DNA of 64,000 bases from Sipunculus nudus (lineage: Eukaryota > Annelida > Sipuncula > Golfingiida > Sipunculidae): positions 34,951,229 to 35,015,228 of the forward strand of contig CM049314.1 of assembly GCA_026874595.1 (NCBI GenBank). Reading direction: 5' to 3'. How positions within the stretch are numbered: the stretch's first letter is position 1; each line of letters starts with the position of its first letter. Positions 59,421 through 64,000 of this stretch are shown piece after piece. The translations under genes and the position numbers were made by a program. The notes beneath the pieces were generated by a model. That model did not search any database. It was given only the letters and a program-made list of their open reading frames with translations, and had not been told where the DNA came from.

Positions 59421-60690
59421 TTCATTATATCTCCCTGATTCACAGTACTAAATCACACCAAGTTTGGGTGTGCATCAAATCACATCCAACAAGAACAGTA
59501 TCTGTAGCAAATCACAAAAAAATGGTAAATACAACATTAGTTCTTATGTCCCCTTTCACCTTTCAGCAAAGTGTCATTATTTAAAGGGTATTTGCAATAT
59601 TCTCCCCTACATGTTTCCTATTATCTATTACTGCCTGGCAGGGGCTGTCGTGATTAGCACCATCTGTCTGTCTGCATGTAAACTACAACATTCAGTAGGG
59701 TATCAAGCTGGCAGACAGGGTGATCTCCCTCAAATTATGCAGACGACTGACCTTTTATTGAAATAAATGTATTTTTTATAAGAGCAAGATATAAGTGTTT
59801 TTTTGTAAATTATAAATTGTATATATATATACCAAGTACTGGTATGTAATTGGTTGAAAGCAAAAGTGCAAGTTTCTCACATGCTGAAGCAACCTGGGAT
59901 TTAGTCCTCTTGACAAAACAAAACCGGTTTTATTTGTGATCTTCTGCCCTTGATGTCTCTTATTTGTTTTGATGTATTAATAATACCCAGAGGGACTTGT
60001 AGTCTCTTTGTCTTCACATTTACTTACAAGAGTCCTCCTATAAATGTGGATATAACACATATAGCTAGCACGAGGAAGCTTTGATTGTCAGTTTAAGGGA
60101 ATCCTTCAAAAAGTTGGCTTTTGTTTGAAGTGTGTAAAATATGCTTTATAAAAGTCCTGAGGTCTAGATATCTTAGTGCACTGCAGAGCAGAAACAGGGT
60201 TTTGATGGTAATGTAATCCCCAGTGCAGGACTTCACTGCAGGAGCTCTCTTTGGCTGCAGTCTGTGTCAGATAATAAATTGATGGAAGGATATTGAATTC
60301 TTGTCTCTGAGAGAAAGTCTATGAACAAAGTAAACACAGTTCACTGGTACATGATTTAGGTTGGTCATCTCGCTCATTGTGTCTCCTAGTAAATGAAAAG
60401 AGGAACATATTTCACTTTAACGTTTCAGAACAAAGAAGATTTCCTTCAATGTGAAACAACATCGGAAGCTCATATAACCGTTTATCACAATTATCAAATT
60501 TGTTCTAAGGAGCTTCTAAAGGATCCTTATAGGCAAAGGGACATGATGTATTTAAGTTAGTTTATAGCAGTTGCTTTACCAAACATCATGTTTACTGGTA
60601 TATGATGCAGGTTATTGAAGTAATGAGAGTATGATTATGAAGAAATGAGGTATTTTTTCAGATTATTCATTTGTAATTTAAAAGTATGTA
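59421..60690. other. AT-rich non-coding stretch
   Basis: The 100-codon frame at 59464-59766 has no domain or splice support. Nothing else was recognised. Confidence 0.4.
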
Positions 60691-60704
60691 TAAATATATA
60701 TATA

Positions 60705-60746
<42 letters not shown>
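60691..60746 (+). repeat. TA microsatellite
   Basis: (TA)n with one TTTA interruption. Confidence 0.85.
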
Positions 60747-60749
<3 letters not shown>

Positions 60750-62065
60750 GTTATCATAATCTTGACATATATTTCTTTGGCATTCAAAATAACATGTGCT
60801 ACTGGTGTTTCCTCCTGATATACAATTCCTATTTTCATCTTTTGACAAATATCCCTGATGTCTATATCTTAACATAAATATTCCTATTGTAATAATCCTG
60901 TAATATATCCATGTTGTCTAGAGCTTGATATATATATCCTTGTTATCTTCAGACTATTCCCCTGGTCATTCATTTATACTTATACTTGTCAGCGTGTCTG
61001 AATTTCTCAGTAAAACAGGCCAGGTCGTAACTCTCTGATTTTTTTTTATATGGGGAAATTCATAAATGCATTTTCGGATATCACAGAATATTTCGTATTG
61101 AAATGATGTGTCTGATAAAGATTGATACCTTCAAATGTACCTCATTCATTAATCATAAATTTTGAAATCTGTACTTAAAAAGTCCTTCATCCATGTTCCC
61201 TTCTGTTGATAAATAAGTAAGATTTAATGAAATGCCACAAACACAGTTTATGCTGAAAAATAATTTCGGATATGAAGAGACAGGTCATGAATATGACATT
61301 CTGGAAGTGATGGAATTCTGTAATAATATATGAATTTACCATATGTAGAAGCCTGCAAAGTTTACTCTGTGTGTGTAATAGTCAGTCTAAGTTTTGTTTA
61401 TTCAAATAATGGAAATTTAACTGAGCCTGATAGTAGTGGTGTCTCCTTTCATTAGAAAATAAGGTGAATTCACAAGCTTTTGTCACGGAACATGTGGGTT
61501 TTTGCTTTAATGCGCCATTTTGCGGTTCTTCCCAACAGATTACAGCAGGAATGAGAAATCAGAACAGGTAATGTCGTGGCTGCCAAAGCTGTCAGGGGAA
61601 GAAATTGGATTGTCCTAGGGATGGTGCTTCTATACTCAACTTTGACTCAAGTCTGACGCAGAACAAATAGGATGGATAAGACAGATGGGCAACTTTTGCC
61701 TGTCACACAACTCCTCTCCAGCCACAAAGTGCTAACTGGATTGACGGTGTTGGCTGCGAGCCTCATTGTGTTAAAACATGGAAAAGGATGGCTGATGAGC
61801 CTATTTTGGATCATTAGAAGACAACTTGGCTGATACTTAGCTTTCCCGCATGGATTATCATCAGCATATAAAAAAGGGGATACATAAAGTGGACACTGCT
61901 CTAATACATCATGTTCCTGTAGATATCTTTAATCATAGTATACTAGCTGTTGTTATACACCATGGGTCATATGGTTACACCTGAGCCAGATACCATAGCA
62001 ACAATGGTTTATTGTTGTCCAGACCATAGATCCAGGTCTCTGCATTTTTTTTTATAGATCATGAT
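60747..62065. other. AT-rich non-coding stretch
   Basis: ACAG|ATTACAGCAG to AGAACAG|GTAATG at 61539-61567 resembles a 29-bp micro-exon but has no independent support. Nothing else was recognised. Confidence 0.35.
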
Positions 62066-62069
62066 TTGT

Positions 62070-63625
62070 TGGAGCAGTTGCCTAAGACTTTAGGTTGCTG
62101 GAGCCAGGTACCATATATGGTCATGGTCAGTTGCTTCTGCATACTAGAATCATGGTTGCTTCAGTCAGATACCAGAGTCCATAGTCAGTTTAAGATACAA
62201 CAGATCATGGATTGTTTGAGACAAGGTCCACAGGTCATGGTCTGGCTGCTTCAGTCATACCCCAAAAATCATGGCCTGCTTGGGTTACATACCACAGATC
62301 ATGGCCTGCTTGAGTCAGTTACCACAGATCATATGGCCTGCAGGAGTCAGTTTCTAGATATCATGTTTTTTTAGTCAGATACAAAAGATAATTATCTGCT
62401 TGAGTCAGATACCCCAGATCATGGTCTGCTTGAGTCAGATACCACAGGTGATAGTCTGCTTGAGTCAAATACCACAGATGTTACTCCGCTTGAGTCAGAT
62501 ACCACATAGGATAATTTGCTTATTGTGTCAGATACCACAGGTGATAGTCTGCTTGAGTCAAATACCACAGATGTTACTCCCCCTGAGTCAGATACCACAT
62601 AGGATAATTTGCTTGTGTCAGATACCACAGATGATAGTCTGCTTGAGTCGGATACCACAGATGATAGTCTGCTTGAGTCAGATACCACAGATGATAGTCT
62701 GCTTGAGTCAGATACCACAGATGATAGTCTGCTTGAGTCAGATACCACAGATGATAGTCTGCCTGAGTCAGAAACCACAGATGATACTCTGCTTGAGTCA
62801 GATACCACAGATGATAGTCTGCTTGAGTCAGATGCGACAGATGATAGTCTGCCTGAGTCAGATACCACAGATGATAGTCTGCTTGAGTCAGAAACCACAG
62901 ATGATAGTCTGCTTGAGTCAGATACCACAGATGATAGTCTGCCTGAGTCAGAAACCGCAGATGATACACTGCTTGAGTCTGATACCACAGATGATAGTCT
63001 GCTTGAGTCAGATGCGACAGATGATAGTCTACCTGAGTCAGATACCACAGATGATAGTCTGCTTGAGTCAGAAACCACAGATGATAGTCTGCTTGAGTCA
63101 GATACCACAGATGATAGTCTGCCTGAGTCAGAAACCACAGATGATACTCTGCTTGAGTCAGATACCACAGATGATAGTTTGCCTGAGTCAGAAACCACAG
63201 ATGATACTCTGCTTGAGTCAGATACCACGGATGATAGTCTGCTTGAGTCAGATGTGACAGATGATAGTCTGTTTGAGTCAGAAACCACAGATGATAGTCT
63301 GCTTGAGTCAGATACCACAGATGATAGTCTGCCTGAGTCAGAAACCGCAGATGATACTCTGCTTGAGTCAGATACCACAGGTGATAGTCTGCCTGAGTCA
63401 GAAACCACAGATGATACTCTGCTTGAGTCAGATACCACAGATGATACTCTGCTTGAGTCAGATACCACAGATGATACTCTGCTTGAGTCAGATACCACAG
63501 ATGATACTCTGCTTGAGTCAGATACCACAGATGATAGTCTGCCTGAGTCAGAAACCACAGATGATAGTCTGCTTGAATCAGATACAATAGATCATGGTCT
63601 GTTTGAGTTAGATATCAAAGGTCAT
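62070..63625 (+). repeat. 30-bp minisatellite with higher-order structure
   Basis: About 45 to 50 copies of GCTTGAGTCAGATACCACAG plus ATGATAGTCT are present. The left part (to about 62620) is diverged and irregular; the part from 62641 keeps an exact 30-bp register. Unit variants GAAACC/GATACC/GATGCGAC, CCTGAG/CTTGAG and TACTCT/TAGTCT recur in a fixed order every six units. Several frames on both strands stay open for up to 379 codons, e.g. repeating DDSLLESDTT on the plus strand. I interpret these as by-products of a stop-free unit rather than genes. Confidence 0.9.
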
Positions 63626-63910
63626 AATTGTTAACACTGCCATTTTATCTCTGTCATTGATATCCCTACTTCAAAATCTGTAAGGTAATAAATATATATT
63701 AATATTATAATTTAACATCTTAAAGGAGAGAAATTGTTCTAAGACTTTTATTATTTATTGTTTTGCTGCAGGATTGCATGGCATATTATCTATGACTAAT
63801 TGACCATCATTTATATACCTTCATAAATATCTCTGAATATTTTTTAGACCAGTTGACTTTTTTTGTTAAATATTTCTGAATCATTCTGAACCCAACCCTT
63901 AGCAAAATAA
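63626..63910. other. AT-rich non-coding stretch
   Basis: Nothing was recognised between the minisatellite and the terminal hairpin. Confidence 0.4.
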
Positions 63911-63911
63911 A

Positions 63912-63958
63912 GGTTTGCTGCTGCTTTGCTGCAACCATACAGCAAAGCAGCAGAAACC
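63912..63958. repeat. Strong hairpin at the window edge
   Basis: GGTTTGCTGCTGCTTTGCTG (63912-63931) pairs with CAGCAAAGCAGCAGAAACC (63940-63958) with one bulged G and an 8-nt loop. A second, shorter pair, GCTGCAA (63966-63972) and TTGCAGC (63991-63997), follows. The surrounding element, if any, runs off the window. Confidence 0.75.
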
Positions 63959-64000
63959 AAAATAGGCTGCAAGAAAAGTGTGCAGAAAGGTTGCAGCTAG

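Noticed and set aside
60600-60877. Tyr/Ile-repeat frames.
   Set aside because: TA microsatellite translation only.
61539-61567. 29-bp micro-exon bounded by CCCAACAG and GTAATG.
   Set aside because: Too short, non-consensus donor, not a multiple of three, and no partner exon to test phase.

Overview
This window looks like animal nuclear DNA, most likely from a mollusc. It is AT-rich and gene-poor, with spliceosomal signals, no bacterial-style coding density and no long non-repetitive gene-like frames. The mollusc call rests on dispersed repeats that I recognise as typical of molluscan genomes: elements starting TTTTAGCTCAGCTGA and ending near CCCATGGGTCACTTGTTT, internal arrays rich in AGGTCA, a CCTCnGCCAnGnAGGTTA-type element, and tRNA-derived SINEs. 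Species and chromosome cannot be read from the sequence.

Coding content is minimal. The only exon I can support well is 33661-33759 on the plus strand. It is 99 bp, phase 0, and encodes a proline- and arginine-rich segment with an RxLPxxP SH3-ligand motif between a strong acceptor and a strong GTAAGT donor. A second, weaker candidate at 32071-32130 would be an alternative terminal exon ending in a class II PDZ-type C terminus (-GIHI). A third, very weak one lies at 35097-35120. If the main exon is real, most of the window is intron of a large plus-strand gene, perhaps encoding a signalling or membrane-receptor tail. I do not recognise the protein family.

The rest is repeats. From 1 to 15 kb there is a SINE fragment, a composite element with internal tandem repeats carrying direct AGGTCA half-sites (2.6-5.1 kb), a decayed 200-bp triplication (8 kb), a small inverted-repeat element (11.4 kb) and a purine tract (13.2 kb). 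From 15 to 30 kb there are a 36-38-bp minisatellite (16.2 kb), a hAT-like fragment (19.8 kb), a 42-bp minisatellite amplified from a tRNA-like SINE head (21.2 kb), a decayed array (25.3 kb), and a pyrimidine tract beside a TA-flanked MITE (28.8-29.3 kb). From 30 to 48 kb there are two related 1.4-1.6-kb elements flanking the exon, a Tc1/IS630-like transposase relic, further tandem duplications, 40-bp and 33-bp minisatellites and a second MITE. From 48 to 64 kb there are a roughly 278-bp repeat with a TCTAGACA hairpin, minisatellites of about 41, 66, 35 and 30 bp, the last with 180-bp higher-order structure, and a strong hairpin at the right edge.

I did not find a multi-gene system here. The observations most worth following up are the exon with its decayed duplicate donors, the possible PDZ-ending exon, and the A-box minisatellite.
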